Shown here: in pieces, positions 1 through 11,089 of the stretch
How positions within the stretch are numbered: the first letter of the stretch is position 1
Layout: each line of letters begins with the position of its first letter
Source of the DNA: Desulfoscipio geothermicus
GTDB lineage: Bacteria > Bacillota > Desulfotomaculia > Desulfotomaculales > Desulfallaceae
Assembly (NCBI GenBank): GCA_016841645.1
Contig: JAENYS010000001.1
Coordinates: 186,001 to 250,000, forward strand
Length of the DNA stretch: 64,000 nucleotides
Direction: 5' to 3'
The notes under the pieces: model-generated
Database searches by the model: none
What the model was told of the DNA's origin: nothing
What the model saw: the letters and a program-made list of their open reading frames with translations, nothing else
Program-made: the position numbers and the translations under genes

Positions 1-320
1 CCCAGGCAAAAATCCCGGCCATGCCTGTCTTTAAGCCTAAACAACTCGGGACCATATATATCCCAACGCCCGGATTCCTGCCATAACTCCGCAGGCTGAA
101 TAATGGGCATCATAATCTCCTGGGCGCCCTGCCTGTCCATTTCCTCTCTGATAATTTGCTCGATTTTCCGGATTACCCGCCAGGCCAGGGGCAGCAATGT
201 ATACACACCGGCCGCCGCCTTACGCATAAAGCCGGCTCGTAACAGCAACTGGTGACTGATCACCTCGGCCTCCGCGGGTACCTCACGTAACGTTGGCAGC
301 AGTAAATTAGAAACCCTCAT
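1..320 (-). CDS. proS: Prolyl-tRNA synthetase, N-terminal part (cut by window edge)
   Basis: Reading leftwards from an ATG at 318-320 gives [20 protein letters not shown] and continues open to the window edge. It then has the class II synthetase N-terminus ([20 protein letters not shown], then [20 protein letters not shown]), which is typical of bacterial-type ProRS. The enzyme charges tRNA-Pro in the cytoplasm. The start lies inside the 3' end of ispG (14-base overlap), so the two are probably translated from one message. About 106 residues are visible; the catalytic and anticodon domains are outside the window. Confidence 0.9.
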   Translation of the reverse strand, partial: MRVSNLLLPTLREVPAEAEVISHQLLLRAGFMRKAAAGVYTLLPLAWRVIRKIEQIIREEMDRQGAQEIMMPIIQPAELWQESGRWDIYGPELFRLKDRHGRDFCL

Positions 321-1380
321 TTCCGTAACCCCCTTGGATAATATAATCTATTTCTTTCATTAGCTCTTCAACCAGTAAGTTTTCCGGTACTTTCCTAATT
401 ACCTGTCCTTTACGAAAAATAAGTCCTTCCCCGTTACCGCCCGCAATACCTACATCGGCATGTTTAGCCTCCCCGGGACCGTTAACAGCACAGCCCATTA
501 CCGCCACTTTTATAGGCCGTTCAATGAATGCCAGGCGCTGTTCCACCTCACCGGCAATGCGAGCCAGATCAATACGCGTTCTACCACAGGTAGGACACGA
601 TATCAATTCCACTCCCCGGCGCCGTAAACCCAAGGCCTTCAATATTTCGTAGGCAGCCCGTACCTCTTGTACCGGATCACCGGTCAAAGAGACCCGAACT
701 GTATCACCCAGTCCCTCCCATAGCAAAGCCCCGATACCAACCGCCGACTTAATGCTTCCCGAAAATATAGTACCTGCTTCGGTAACTCCTATGTGAAACG
801 GATAATCCACTTTATCAGCCAGCATACGATAAGCGGTTAACATAAGCGGCACATCCGAGGCCTTTAAAGAAATCTTAATATCGTAAAAGCCCAAATCCTC
901 TAGTATAGACACATGCCGCAGAGCGCTTTGAACCATAGCTTCAGGTGTTACTCCTGTCCGGAGTAAATCCTTTTCCAACGATCCGGCATTAACTCCGATG
1001 CGAATGGGTATATGCCTTTGCTGAGCCGCCTGGACCACAGCCACAACCTTATCCCGACCCCCGATATTACCGGGATTGATACGTAACCCGTCCACTCCCG
1101 CATCAATAGCCGCTAGAGCCAAGCGATAATCAAAATGGATATCCGCTACCAGAGGAACGGTTAGCCCTCGCATAATATCCGGCAATGCACGAGCCGCCTG
1201 TTGATCAGGTACTGCTACCCGTACGATCTCGCAGCCGGCCTCGGTGAGTTGCTCAATTTGCGCCCTCGTAGCCATTACATCAGCAGTATCAGTGTTGGTC
1301 ATAGACTGCACCGAAACCGGCGCATTACCACCTACCGTAATGCCGCCCAGATGCACCGGCCTGCTTTTCCTGCGCTGCAT
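307..1380 (-). CDS. ispG: 4-hydroxy-3-methylbut-2-enyl diphosphate synthase (flavodoxin)
   Basis: This is the 357-residue bacterial IspG (GcpE). It converts methylerythritol cyclodiphosphate to HMBPP, the sixth step of the MEP isoprenoid pathway, with a [4Fe-4S] cluster. The N-terminal TIM-barrel part carries [13 protein letters not shown] and [11 protein letters not shown]. The C-terminal cluster-binding part has CPTCGR and [10 protein letters not shown], which supply the three conserved cysteines. A GGAGG sequence lies just before the ATG at 1380. With rseP and dxr upstream in the same orientation it forms an isoprenoid/lipid cluster. The electron donor could be the small ferredoxin at 6.7 kb, but that is inference. 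Confidence 0.97.
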   Translation of the reverse strand: MQRRKSRPVHLGGITVGGNAPVSVQSMTNTDTADVMATRAQIEQLTEAGCEIVRVAVPDQQAARALPDIMRGLTVPLVADIHFDYRLALAAIDAGVDGLRINPGNIGGRDKVVAVVQAAQQRHIPIRIGVNAGSLEKDLLRTGVTPEAMVQSALRHVSILEDLGFYDIKISLKASDVPLMLTAYRMLADKVDYPFHIGVTEAGTIFSGSIKSAVGIGALLWEGLGDTVRVSLTGDPVQEVRAAYEILKALGLRRRGVELISCPTCGRTRIDLARIAGEVEQRLAFIERPIKVAVMGCAVNGPGEAKHADVGIAGGNGEGLIFRKGQVIRKVPENLLVEELMKEIDYIIQGGYGNEGF

Positions 1381-1455
1381 ATTTTATCCTCCAAGCTAAA
1401 AATGCGCGTTCATGCTTAGTTTATATTTACATAAAATCAATTATATACAACATAC

Positions 1456-1485
1456 ATTATAACATTTTCGTGCAAGTTTTTCCAA
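1456..1485 (-). promoter_or_regulatory. Putative sigma-A promoter for ispG-proS
   Basis: On the minus strand TTGGAA (1480-1485) and TATAAT (1456-1461) are separated by 18 bases, upstream of ispG. The -10 box is a perfect match and the -35 is moderate. A GC-rich inverted repeat (about 1510-1541) between rseP and this site could end rseP transcription, although it lacks a clear U-run. Confidence 0.5.
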
Positions 1486-1582
1486 ATAACCAGTTCCGAG
1501 CCAAATTATTACCCCGGCAGCCATCCTTGTACCGGGGTTATGCATTATATTTAAAATTTAGTTACTTACATCACGGAGAGCC

Positions 1583-2605
1583 CTAGGGGCTATTAGTTAA
1601 TAGCTGTAAAACATCATTATAGGTAACAACCACAAACAACAGCAACAGTAAACCAAACCCCACCATGTGGATAAAGTTCTCCTTGGAAGGATCTACGGGA
1701 CGCCCCCGCAGACTTTCCAGGCCGAGGAACATTATCCGGCTACCGTCTAAGGCGGGAATGGGGAACAAGTTAAATAACCCCAAATTAATGCTTAAAAATG
1801 CAGCCAACTGCAAGAGATAAAAGAAACCCGTATTCACCGCCCGGTCAATCTCCCAAACCATCCGCACAGGCCCACCCAATTCCGCAGGTTCCTGACCAAC
1901 TATCATTTTACCGACAAAATCCAATATCAATACTATTACCTGGAAAGTAAACTTGAAACCATTGCCCAGCGCAGCTAGAGGGTTTAATTTCTGTACACGG
2001 GAGATACCGATCATGGCCCGACCTTCTTCTCCAACAGCGGGAACGACAGTTAACTCAATCCTTTGATTATCTCTTATGATAACAAGATCAGTGGGCCGAC
2101 CGGACCGAGTGCTAATAGTTGATATAATTTCTTCCCAATCAGCCACCTTTTTACCGGCTATTGAGTATATCTGGTCGCCGGACCTTATGCCCGCCTGTTC
2201 AGCCGGCTGCCCGGGTAAAACATTGGCAACAGTTGTACCCGTTACAGGCATACCCTGTAACATGAAGATAATGGCCATTAACAACGCCGCCAGCAAAAAG
2301 TTCATCAGCGGGCCGGCTGTTATCACCGCTAAGCGCTGTATTACAGTTTTATCATTAAAACCTTTGCCTTCCTCCACGTCGTCTTCTTCGGGGTCCATAC
2401 CGGCCATGCGCACATATCCGCCCAGCGGTAATAACCGTAAGTTGTAATCAGTACCTTCACGATTCTGACTGAACAATTTAGGTCCAAATCCCAAACTGAA
2501 CTCATGCACCTTTATACCTACAGCTTTAGCTACAGCAAAATGCCCCAGTTCATGAAAAAATATTAATATAGCAAATACAAAAACGGATGCCCAAAAAGTA
2601 GTCAT
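1583..2605 (-). CDS. rseP: Site-2 intramembrane metalloprotease, RIP family
   Basis: This membrane zinc protease (RseP/RasP/YluC family) cuts transmembrane substrates such as anti-sigma factors. The HELGH zinc motif lies in the first membrane helix. A single PDZ domain follows in the middle, and the second metal-ligand motif NLFPIPALDG sits near the C-terminus between further membrane segments. I place the start at the ATG at 2605 (MTTFWASV): an AAAAGG sequence is 9 bases from it, whereas the ATG three codons earlier would touch that site. The gene follows dxr closely, as in many Firmicutes. Confidence 0.95.
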   Translation of the reverse strand: MTTFWASVFVFAILIFFHELGHFAVAKAVGIKVHEFSLGFGPKLFSQNREGTDYNLRLLPLGGYVRMAGMDPEEDDVEEGKGFNDKTVIQRLAVITAGPLMNFLLAALLMAIIFMLQGMPVTGTTVANVLPGQPAEQAGIRSGDQIYSIAGKKVADWEEIISTISTRSGRPTDLVIIRDNQRIELTVVPAVGEEGRAMIGISRVQKLNPLAALGNGFKFTFQVIVLILDFVGKMIVGQEPAELGGPVRMVWEIDRAVNTGFFYLLQLAAFLSINLGLFNLFPIPALDGSRIMFLGLESLRGRPVDPSKENFIHMVGFGLLLLLFVVVTYNDVLQLLTNSP

Positions 2606-2650
2606 ACAGCCCATCCTTTTTGAAAAAATTTTTTCATGCTGCCATGCATT

Positions 2651-3802
2651 TTATAAAATAATTATCTCTTCCGAACGGCGGCGCGCCCAATTATCTGCAT
2701 CCAATATTTCCTCAATGGAGTTATATTCAAAAGTACTGTGCTCCTCCATAACCTTAGCCACTAACTTTGGTATAGCTGTAAATTCAATTCTTCCGGCTAA
2801 AAAGGCGTGTACAGCCACCTCATTAGCGGCGTTCAACACCGCCGGCATTGTTTTACCCACCCGCCCCGCCAGAAAGGCCAGGTTTAGGGACGGAAACCGT
2901 TCAAAATCAGGTGTTTCAAAGGTCAGCTCACCTATAGGCCATTGCAATCTAGGTACGTTTCCCGCCACACGCCGTGGGTATAAAAGAGCGTATTGTATAG
3001 GTAGCCGCATGTCAGGAACACCCATTTGAGCCAGCACGGAACCGTCGTTAAATTCCACCATGGAATGAATTATGCTCTGGGGATGGATCACGACATTAAT
3101 TTTATCATAATTAATATCAAACAACCATCTGGCCTCGATAACTTCCAGACCTTTATTCATTAAAGTTGCCGAATCGACAGTGATTTTAGCACCCATCTGC
3201 CAGTTAGGATGGTTAAGGGCCATAGCCGGGGTAATTTCGGACATTTGCTCACTTTTCCAACAGCGAAATGGTCCACCGGAAGCAGTAAGGAGAATTCTAG
3301 CTACATTATGAGAATCTTTACCGTTTAAGCACTGCCAAATGGCTGAATGTTCGCTATCCACCGGCATAATATCAACGCCACATTCCCGCGCCAAGCGCAT
3401 AACCAGTTCACCAGCGGCCACCAGTGTTTCTTTATTGGCCAGAGCAATGGTCTTGCCGGCCTTAATGGCCGCAACTGTAGGCAAAAGACCGGCCGCACCA
3501 GATATAGCGGTTAGAACCATATCGGCATCTGGGAAAGTAGCTACCGCCAGTAAACCCTCATAGCCATAGTATACTTCTGTTTTCTGATGCCTGTCCAACT
3601 GCTGACGCAACCAACGAGCATCTTCCTCCCTTTGCAAGGAAACCAGACGAGGTTTGAATCTTTTAACCTGTTCCAAAAACATATATTTATTATTTCCAGC
3701 AGCAAAAGCCACAGGTTTAATGTCGTCTGAAAAATTATCCAGAACTTGCATAGTCTGCCGACCAATAGATCCCGTGCTGCCTAAGATTGCCAGTTGCTTC
3801 AT
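2651..3802 (-). CDS. dxr: 1-deoxy-D-xylulose 5-phosphate reductoisomerase
   Basis: Dxr catalyses the first committed step of the MEP pathway, DXP to MEP, with NADPH and a divalent metal. The N-terminal Rossmann motif is LGSTGSIGRQT. The conserved NKETLVAAG, the metal-binding PVDSEHSAIWQCL and the MNKGLEVIEA segments are all present. I start it at ATG 3802 (MKQLAILGSTG): GGAG lies 6 bases upstream, and the apparent upstream codons are the ribosome site itself. It is transcribed just before rseP and ispG, so three isoprenoid/membrane genes share one message. Confidence 0.96.
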   Translation of the reverse strand: MKQLAILGSTGSIGRQTMQVLDNFSDDIKPVAFAAGNNKYMFLEQVKRFKPRLVSLQREEDARWLRQQLDRHQKTEVYYGYEGLLAVATFPDADMVLTAISGAAGLLPTVAAIKAGKTIALANKETLVAAGELVMRLARECGVDIMPVDSEHSAIWQCLNGKDSHNVARILLTASGGPFRCWKSEQMSEITPAMALNHPNWQMGAKITVDSATLMNKGLEVIEARWLFDINYDKINVVIHPQSIIHSMVEFNDGSVLAQMGVPDMRLPIQYALLYPRRVAGNVPRLQWPIGELTFETPDFERFPSLNLAFLAGRVGKTMPAVLNAANEVAVHAFLAGRIEFTAIPKLVAKVMEEHSTFEYNSIEEILDADNWARRRSEEIIIL

Positions 3803-3823
3803 CATACTCTCCAATTTTTATAT

Positions 3824-4906
3824 TCACTTATTAACAGAACTTCCCGCTTTTACTGCTGCCAGTATTGCGATAACCAGCATAGGGCCCAGTATTAGACCAA
3901 TAATCCCTATAGTTTTCAATCCCACAAACATAGCCACCAATACGGCCAAAGGATGCAAACCCAAATTCGTCGCCACAACTTTGGCTTCAAGTACTGCTCG
4001 AACAACCATCACCAGTAAATAAAGCACAGTAAGTTTGATACCCAGTAGAACATTCCCGGTGACAAACGACCAAATGGCCCAGGAAACATAAATCAAGCCC
4101 GGTCCCAACACCGGTATCATATCCAAAAAGCCAACCAGTAAACCAATGGTAAGTGCATATTTAGCACCTATGATATATAGGCCAATAATGCTCAGAAAAG
4201 TCGTAATGGAAACCAGAATAAATTGTGCCCGTACATAAGCCTGAAAAGCCATAGCCACCTTCTTGCTTACTTCTAATACATGTTTTCCCCACGGCGGAGG
4301 AACTATCTTGAGCCAAAGCCGGGCAATTTTTTCCCTATCTTTGCTGAAAAAATAGGTAGCTATTAAACTAACCAGTATGACCATAATAACACTGGGAATA
4401 CCGCTTATAATATTAAGCAAGATACTCAAAAGTTCTCCTGTCCCGTGTTGTATAGTACTAGTTAGATTATCTAGAGATGCCCGTAAATTATCAGTTACAC
4501 TTTTTGGTAAAGCACCATAAAATATAACTCCTTTTTTTACCCATAGGTCGATAAATTGTTGTGTTTCCTCCACCCTTTGAGGCAACGTCAGGTAGAGGTC
4601 GCTTAATTCCTTAACCAACCTTAAAATAATTGAGGTTAGTATAATACTAATACCACCAAAAAAAACCAGCATGGTAACAGACACGGAAACGGCCCGGGAG
4701 ACCCTACCGCTACGTCCGAAGAAAACTACCAGCGGCTCGATAAAAATACTTAAAATAACCGCCAGCAAGAACGGGAATAATACGGCAAGCAAATATATAA
4801 GCCACGACAATACCTCAGGCACCACATATTTCGCGGCTAGGTAAACGGACAGGAGTGTCATGGCACTAGCCAGCACATATAATAATTTTACAATTATCCG
4901 AGGCAA
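3824..4906 (-). CDS. AI-2E family permease, sporulation protein YtvI-like
   Basis: This 360-residue integral membrane protein belongs to the AI-2E/PerM exporter family. About seven to eight hydrophobic helices are visible. An N-terminal pair comes first, then a charged stretch around residues 95-150, then the C-terminal helices with the family-typical GLLVGFLDMIPVLGPGL and GLILGPMLVIAI segments. The pattern recalls YtvI of Bacillus, a sporulation membrane protein, but the substrate cannot be read from sequence. It lies 10 bases from cdsA and 21 bases from dxr, so it is co-transcribed with lipid genes. Confidence 0.8.
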   Translation of the reverse strand: MPRIIVKLLYVLASAMTLLSVYLAAKYVVPEVLSWLIYLLAVLFPFLLAVILSIFIEPLVVFFGRSGRVSRAVSVSVTMLVFFGGISIILTSIILRLVKELSDLYLTLPQRVEETQQFIDLWVKKGVIFYGALPKSVTDNLRASLDNLTSTIQHGTGELLSILLNIISGIPSVIMVILVSLIATYFFSKDREKIARLWLKIVPPPWGKHVLEVSKKVAMAFQAYVRAQFILVSITTFLSIIGLYIIGAKYALTIGLLVGFLDMIPVLGPGLIYVSWAIWSFVTGNVLLGIKLTVLYLLVMVVRAVLEAKVVATNLGLHPLAVLVAMFVGLKTIGIIGLILGPMLVIAILAAVKAGSSVNK

Positions 4907-4916
4907 CTATTTCACC

Positions 4917-5750
4917 TCAGTTTATTAGAATGAAGCCCACATAATAATATACCAGTGGGGCCGTGAACAGCATACTATCAAAACGATCCAGAATTCCTCC
5001 GTGACCAGGAATCAGTTTTCCGGCATCTTTTATCCCGGCCTGACGTTTGATGGCTGATTCCACCAAATCACCTACCTGGGCAGCCACTCCAATGATTAGC
5101 CCCAACAGTAGTACCGGCCACAGTGGTAAGTGGGTATAAAACAAAGCTGCCACCCAAGCCGCGATAATGCAAGCTAACACACCACCCAAAGCTCCCTCCA
5201 CTGTCTTGCCGGGACTAAGTTCAGGTGCCATGCGTCGCCTACCCCAACGGCGGCCGACAAAATAAGCTACAGTGTCGTTGGACCAAGTACAAAACAGCAT
5301 TATGATCAACCATATCCAACCGCCCGGCAACGTACTGAGTAAATAGAGAAAAATTATCAGCCCCACATATATAGTACTAAAAAAAGACACAGCCGCATCA
5401 AGAGGAGAAAACTGTGGATAAGCTATGACCATAGCAACCAGGTAAACTATCATAATCAGTATCACAGCATCGACCGGGTAGCTGTCTTTATAATAATATG
5501 CAGCAATTAATAAAAAAAGACAACCCGGTATAACCAAAATTTGGGGCACATACAAATCCAGCCTAGAAAATATCAAACTCATTTCCCGGATCCCCAATAA
5601 CATCAATGCTGCGGTTACGGCCAACAATACAACACCACCATACCACACCGCAGCAATTAAAATAGGAACTCCAATAATTGCACTTAATACCCTTTGCCAA
5701 AACACTACATCACCAGCCCGGGCAAAATAACGGCCCAATTTTGCAAACAA
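4917..5750 (-). CDS. cdsA: Phosphatidate cytidylyltransferase
   Basis: CdsA makes CDP-diacylglycerol from phosphatidic acid and CTP in the membrane and is the entry to phospholipid synthesis. It has 277 residues with about eight hydrophobic segments. The CDS signature lies near the C-terminus (SAIKRQAGIKDAGKLIPGHG followed by GILDRFDS), with both conserved acidic residues present. Upstream segments WSNDTVAYFVGRRWG and SPGKTVEG are also typical. It sits between uppS and the YtvI-like permease, the standard uppS-cdsA-dxr order. Confidence 0.95.
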   Translation of the reverse strand: MFAKLGRYFARAGDVVFWQRVLSAIIGVPILIAAVWYGGVVLLAVTAALMLLGIREMSLIFSRLDLYVPQILVIPGCLFLLIAAYYYKDSYPVDAVILIMIVYLVAMVIAYPQFSPLDAAVSFFSTIYVGLIIFLYLLSTLPGGWIWLIIMLFCTWSNDTVAYFVGRRWGRRRMAPELSPGKTVEGALGGVLACIIAAWVAALFYTHLPLWPVLLLGLIIGVAAQVGDLVESAIKRQAGIKDAGKLIPGHGGILDRFDSMLFTAPLVYYYVGFILIN

Positions 5751-5769
5751 ACATAATCAGAAAACAAAA

Positions 5770-6570
5770 CTAGTTATGTAACAGCCCGCCAAAACGCCTT
5801 TCCCTTAACTGAAAATCCAATAATGCTTGTAATAATTCCTTCCTGCCAAAATCCGGCCACATAGTGTCGGTAAGCCAAAGTTCAGTATAGGCCAATTGCC
5901 ACAACAAAAAGTTACTCACACGGTAATCACCCGATGGTCTTATCAACAAATCCGGATCCGGTTGACCGGCAGTATACAAATGATCAGCTATGACTTGATC
6001 ATTTATATCTTCAACCTTTATGTAACCACTAATTATTTTTTGACCAATTTCCTGCACAGCCATAAGCAGTTCAGACCTGCCGCCATAATTAAGAGCCACA
6101 TTGAAAACCAAGCCGGAATTATTATTACTGCGCCTAATAGCCATATCCACCGCTTCTCGAGCTTTTTCCGGCAGTTCTGATAATATACCCATTGGATGTA
6201 TGCGCACGTTATTGGCACACAGTTTGTCGATCTCTTTATTGAGGTACTCGACCAATAAACTCATTAGTATGTTTACTTCCTCATGTGGCCTTTTCCAGTT
6301 CTCGGTAGAAAATGCATATACTGTTAGATATTTCAACTTTAGTTCCACACTTAATTTTACAATCTCACGCAGAGCATTAACACCGGCCCTATGTCCAAAC
6401 GATCTGGGCGCTCCGCGCCTGGTAGCCCACCGTCCATTGCCATCCATAATGATAGCTACGTGCTCGGGCAGTTTGGTCATGTCCAGCTGTTTCAATAACT
6501 CTTCTTCCGTTATTGTCTTTTCCCTGGAAACAGCATTTTTTGGACGGTCGCCTAACAACCGTTTAAACAT
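5770..6570 (-). CDS. uppS: Undecaprenyl diphosphate synthase (cis-prenyltransferase)
   Basis: UppS extends farnesyl diphosphate with isopentenyl diphosphate to the C55 lipid carrier for peptidoglycan. The catalytic motif IIMDGNGRWATRRG and the C-terminal RPSGDYRVSNF with WPDF are present. I start at ATG 6570 (MFKRLLGDRP), which is preceded by GGGGAG; the upstream ATG at 6627 would place a terminator hairpin inside the coding region. This gives about 266 residues. It closes the link between MEP-pathway products and the cell wall in this cluster. Confidence 0.95.
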   Translation of the reverse strand: MFKRLLGDRPKNAVSREKTITEEELLKQLDMTKLPEHVAIIMDGNGRWATRRGAPRSFGHRAGVNALREIVKLSVELKLKYLTVYAFSTENWKRPHEEVNILMSLLVEYLNKEIDKLCANNVRIHPMGILSELPEKAREAVDMAIRRSNNNSGLVFNVALNYGGRSELLMAVQEIGQKIISGYIKVEDINDQVIADHLYTAGQPDPDLLIRPSGDYRVSNFLLWQLAYTELWLTDTMWPDFGRKELLQALLDFQLRERRFGGLLHN

Positions 6571-6590
6571 TCCGGGCTCCCCTTTCTTAC

Positions 6591-6623
6591 AAAACAACCC
6601 CCTCCGGAAACGAGGGGGTTGTT
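6591..6623 (-). terminator. Hairpin between ferredoxin gene and uppS
   Basis: Arms of 12 bases (6593-6604 and 6612-6623, AACAACCCCCTC and its complement) enclose a 7-base loop. On the minus strand a short U-rich stretch (GTTGTTTTG) follows. It should at least partly stop readthrough from the frr/ferredoxin genes into uppS. Confidence 0.7.
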
Positions 6624-6626
6624 CCA

Positions 6627-6794
6627 TTATTCTTCAATAATGGCTCCGGTGGGGCATTCATCAACACAGGTTCCGCACTCTAAGCATTTATCGGAATCAA
6701 TCTTGTAAATATCGCCTTCTATGATTGCTTCATTGGGGCAGGATTCTTTACAAGTTCCACATGCCAGACAATCATCGGTTATTCTATATGCCAA
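6627..6794 (-). CDS. Small 2[4Fe-4S] ferredoxin
   Basis: This 55-residue protein starts at TTG 6794, with GGAGGTG six bases upstream. Two bacterial ferredoxin motifs are intact: CLACGTCKESCP near residue 9 and CLECGTCVDECP near residue 37. These bind two [4Fe-4S] clusters for low-potential electron transfer. The protein has almost no other sequence, as in clostridial-type ferredoxins. It follows a conserved small gene by 3 bases. It may feed IspG or other Fe-S enzymes, but that is inference from position only. Confidence 0.93.
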   Translation of the reverse strand: MAYRITDDCLACGTCKESCPNEAIIEGDIYKIDSDKCLECGTCVDECPTGAIIEE

Positions 6795-6797
6795 TTT

Positions 6798-7010
6798 TTA
6801 CACCTCCTTCCCTGAAACATCTTTAGCCACCGTCAGTATAATACTGCCGCCGGTTAGCTTTCGGACACGAAGTACCCTATACCGTCCTGTCAATTCTCCA
6901 CGTGGTGGCGAGGTAACTTCCACCTCAACTTGCCAACCCGCCGAACGGCATAAATCTATTGCTACATCCAGTTCCAAGGTCAAGAGATCGTCAATTTGCA
7001 TAATTATCAC
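6798..7010 (-). CDS. Conserved small protein of unknown function
   Basis: A 70-residue acidic-to-neutral protein with no recognised domain. The N-terminus is helical and Leu-rich (IDDLLTLELDVAIDLCRSAG); the C-terminus is beta-like (YRVLRVRKLTGGSIILTVAK). Its stop codon lies 3 bases before the ferredoxin start, so translation is probably coupled. An internal ATG at residue 4 (MQIDD) could be the true start. Confidence 0.6.
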   Translation of the reverse strand: MIIMQIDDLLTLELDVAIDLCRSAGWQVEVEVTSPPRGELTGRYRVLRVRKLTGGSIILTVAKDVSGKEV

Positions 7011-7099
7011 CGCGATTGTAACTAAAATAGCTTAAAAAATTATTATAAACATTAGTAGCAAAATTTAATTCATTTTTATAGACAAGCATGTAATACTGT

Positions 7100-8402
<1,303 letters not shown>

Positions 8403-8446
8403 TTAATTATTCGACACAAATACTAAAATCCCTTTTTTAGTCTATA

Positions 8447-9100
8447 TTATTTTCTTGTTTGAGCCATTACCTCCGCAGCAAAATCATCCTGCTTTTTTTC
8501 CAGACCCTCACCAAGTTCATAGCGCACAAACCGTCGCACAGAAATATTTTCTCCAATTTTAGCTATTTTTTCAGTTACCAACTGTTTAATACTTTTATCC
8601 TGATCTTTAATAAATGGTTGTTCCAGCAGACAAATTTCCTTATAGAACTTTTCTATTCTGCCTTCCACCATTTTTTCAATAATTTTTTCCGGTTTACCTT
8701 CATTAGCCGCCTGGGCAGATAAAATCTCTTTTTCCTTAACAACCATACTTTCGGGTACTTCGTCCCTATCCACGTATTGCGGGCGAGCAGCGGCAATCTG
8801 CATAGCAATATCCCGGACTAACTCTTTGAACTCATCAGTTTTGGCTACGAAGTCTGTTTCACAATTAACTTCTACCAGCACGCCAATTTTACCACCTGCA
8901 TGAATATAAGACTCCACTAGACCCTCGACGGTAATCCTACCTGATTTTTTAGCTGCGGAAGCCAAACCCTTTTCACGCAAAAAATCAACAGCCTTTTCCA
9001 TGTTACCTTCCGTAGCCAATAATGCTTTTTTGCAATCCATCATACCTGCACCGGATCTTTCACGCAACTCTTTAACCATTGCCGCAGTTATTTCAGCCAT
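8447..9100 (-). CDS. tsf: Translation elongation factor Ts
   Basis: EF-Ts exchanges GDP on EF-Tu. The N-terminal UBA-like helices ([19 protein letters not shown]) and the core [10 protein letters not shown] motif are present. At 217 residues it is the short form found in many Firmicutes, with one core subdomain reduced. It is separated from rpsB by a strong hairpin, so its level may be set below that of S2. Confidence 0.96.
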   Translation of the reverse strand: MAEITAAMVKELRERSGAGMMDCKKALLATEGNMEKAVDFLREKGLASAAKKSGRITVEGLVESYIHAGGKIGVLVEVNCETDFVAKTDEFKELVRDIAMQIAAARPQYVDRDEVPESMVVKEKEILSAQAANEGKPEKIIEKMVEGRIEKFYKEICLLEQPFIKDQDKSIKQLVTEKIAKIGENISVRRFVRYELGEGLEKKQDDFAAEVMAQTRK

Positions 9101-9170
9101 GTAATAAAACCCCCTATAACATGTTTTTTCTTGTAATGTATTAGTATATCCAAAAGTGTAAGCAAATAGA

Positions 9171-9206
9171 AAAAAACGGGGGCTACCTTCCCAGGTTAAT
9201 CCCCCG
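9171..9206 (-). terminator. Terminator or attenuator between rpsB and tsf
   Basis: The minus strand reads CGGGGG (9201-9206), a loop of about 18-20 bases, then CCCCCG (9177-9182) followed by six U residues. The GC-rich stem with U-run is the classic intrinsic form. As tsf follows without another obvious promoter, partial readthrough is likely. Confidence 0.7.
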
Positions 9207-9214
9207 CCAACAAG

Positions 9215-9913
9215 TTATTCAGCAGTTTGTTCACCCTGGTTGCCTTCAATCACGGCATCCGCCATTTTTGCGGTTAAAAGCCTTACCGCCCTGATGGCAT
9301 CATCATTACCGGGTATAATGTAGTCGACCTCGTCAGGGTCACAATTTGTATCCACGATAGCTACAATTGGAATACCCAATTTGCGCCCCTCGGCAACGGC
9401 AATACGTTCTTTACGCGGGTCAATAACAAACAATGCCTGGGGTAAACGACGCATTTCCTTAATACCGCCCAAAAATTTAGCCAATCTTTCTTTTTCATGC
9501 AATAGTTCAGCAACTTCTTTTTTGGGCAACTTATCCAGCGTTCCATCCTGTTCCATCTTCTCAAGTGCATGCAACCTGTCAATTCTCCTGCGAATGGTCT
9601 GGAAATTGGTTAGCATACCCCCAAGCCAGCGCTGGTTGACATAAAACATACCACAACGATCAGCTTCTTCGTGAACTGATTCCTGAGCCTGTTTTTTAGT
9701 ACCGACAAATAGTATGCTGCCGCCTTCTTGTATGGTAGCTTTTATAAAATTATATGCTTCCTCTACCTTTTTTACAGTTTTTTGTAAGTCAATAATATAT
9801 ATGCCATTGCGATCTGTAAAAATATAGGAAGCCATTTTCGGATTCCATCTCCGGGTTTGGTGTCCAAAATGGACACCTGCCTCAAGCAATTGTTTCATAG
9901 ATATTACGGCCAC
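9215..9913 (-). CDS. rpsB: 30S ribosomal protein S2
   Basis: S2 sits on the solvent side of the small subunit. Signature segments are [34 protein letters not shown] and [21 protein letters not shown] start at GTG 9913, nine bases after a GGAGGTG; earlier codons overlap this site. It has its own promoter and a leader of about 110 bases. Confidence 0.97.
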   Translation of the reverse strand: MAVISMKQLLEAGVHFGHQTRRWNPKMASYIFTDRNGIYIIDLQKTVKKVEEAYNFIKATIQEGGSILFVGTKKQAQESVHEEADRCGMFYVNQRWLGGMLTNFQTIRRRIDRLHALEKMEQDGTLDKLPKKEVAELLHEKERLAKFLGGIKEMRRLPQALFVIDPRKERIAVAEGRKLGIPIVAIVDTNCDPDEVDYIIPGNDDAIRAVRLLTAKMADAVIEGNQGEQTAE

Positions 9914-10063
9914 TAGTAGTAACACCTCCTCCCTCGCCGGTTTTTACCTCCGCTACCATCATCTTTCCCAGGGCCCCACGAGGAGGAACCGCCTGCGCAA
10001 AATCCGGTAGCGTGTGTATTTAACACCAGGATGTATTCTAACATAAAGTTTAACCTATGACAA
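9914..10063 (-). promoter_or_regulatory. rpsB promoter and structured leader
   Basis: On the minus strand TTGTCA (10058-10063) and TAGAAT (10035-10040) are exactly 17 bases apart, a good sigma-A promoter. The following leader of about 110 bases is GC-rich with several possible short stems around GGGGCCC (about 9970-9978). It could hold the S2 autoregulatory site known from other bacteria, but I do not recognise a named leader motif. Confidence 0.6.
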
Positions 10064-10086
10064 GGCTACCTGTTAAATAGATCAAA

Positions 10087-10115
10087 AAATCAGCCATTTC
10101 TTCAATGGCTGATTT
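10087..10115 (-). terminator. codY terminator
   Basis: The minus strand forms AAATCAGCCATT with its complement around a 5-6 base loop, followed by a U-rich tail. It lies 17 bases after the codY stop. It is a clear intrinsic terminator that separates codY from the rpsB promoter. Confidence 0.88.
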
Positions 10116-10131
10116 GCACTAAAACTATTTT

Positions 10132-10920
10132 TTAATGTTCCTTTAACCGCTCCAACTCTTCAAGCAAACGATCATTTAGCACTTTTATAAAGGTGCCCTT
10201 CATACCCAAAGACTTTGATTCAATGACCCCGGCACTTTCAAACTTGCGCAATGCGTTTACAATTACAGATCTGGTTATACCAACCCGGTCCGCTATTTTA
10301 CTGGCCACCAATAGTCCCTCATCGCCATCAAGCTGCTCAAATATATGATGTACTGCATCAAGTTCCGAATACGACAATGTGCCTACAGCTATTTGCACAG
10401 CAGCGCGTTTTCTGGCTTCCTCTTCCATGCGATCCTGGCGAGCCCGCAGTATTTCCATTCCGATAACAGTAGCACCCAGTTCAGACAAAATTAAATCTTC
10501 ATCCTCGAAGTTCCTATCAAATCTAGCCAGCACCAGCGACCCCAACCGGGTACCTGTACCCACTATGGGTACAATTGTAGTAATCATTTTTTTGTTAAAA
10601 TGACACTTTATTTCGTGATTTAAGTCGCAAGTGTCATGAGGATTACAATAGTTAGCATACGTTTCGTTGATCCGCAACACATTTTCATTATATTCGGGCG
10701 GAAAACCTGTCGGTGATTCTACAATGCTTCTCGTAATTTCACATTCAAATCCCTTTAAGTAACTGAAACCCAACACCTTTCCCCGCCGGTCCAGTATATA
10801 AACACTGCATTCTATAATTTCACTTAATATTGCCGAAATTTCCTTGAAATCAACCGGATAACCGGCAGATTTTTGTAACACTTTATTAATAGAGCGGGTT
10901 TTGGCTAGTAAATTATGCAA
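10132..10920 (-). CDS. codY: GTP- and branched-chain-amino-acid-sensing repressor CodY
   Basis: CodY is the global nutritional repressor of Firmicutes; it senses isoleucine/valine and GTP. An N-terminal GAF domain (about residues 1-155) is followed by a winged helix with [20 protein letters not shown] and the CodY-typical [21 protein letters not shown] start at TTG 10920 ([12 protein letters not shown]) with AAAGAGG eight bases upstream, giving 262 residues, close to the B. subtilis length. The ATG seven codons earlier has no ribosome site. The GAF domain carries extra cysteines ([18 protein letters not shown]), more than in Bacillus CodY. It is last in the xerC-hslV-hslU-codY string. Confidence 0.95.
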   Translation of the reverse strand: MHNLLAKTRSINKVLQKSAGYPVDFKEISAILSEIIECSVYILDRRGKVLGFSYLKGFECEITRSIVESPTGFPPEYNENVLRINETYANYCNPHDTCDLNHEIKCHFNKKMITTIVPIVGTGTRLGSLVLARFDRNFEDEDLILSELGATVIGMEILRARQDRMEEEARKRAAVQIAVGTLSYSELDAVHHIFEQLDGDEGLLVASKIADRVGITRSVIVNALRKFESAGVIESKSLGMKGTFIKVLNDRLLEELERLKEH

Positions 10921-11089
10921 ACTATATCGCCTCTTTCTCATACAAATTCACGATAGCGAACAAAACTTTTTGGATTATTTTTTTCAGTGCAGCAAATTGT
11001 ACAGCTTATAGCTAATAGCTTAATTAAAAAAACTTCGATCATATTTAAACGCCACACTAAATATTGAATAAATAATTCATATTTTCTGT

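Noticed and set aside
1501-1545. GC-rich hairpin as rseP terminator
   Set aside because: Stem is good but there is no U-run on the minus strand; mentioned only with the ispG promoter.
3339-4022. Plus-strand open frames in dxr and the permease
   Set aside because: They mirror the minus-strand genes and have no ribosome site.
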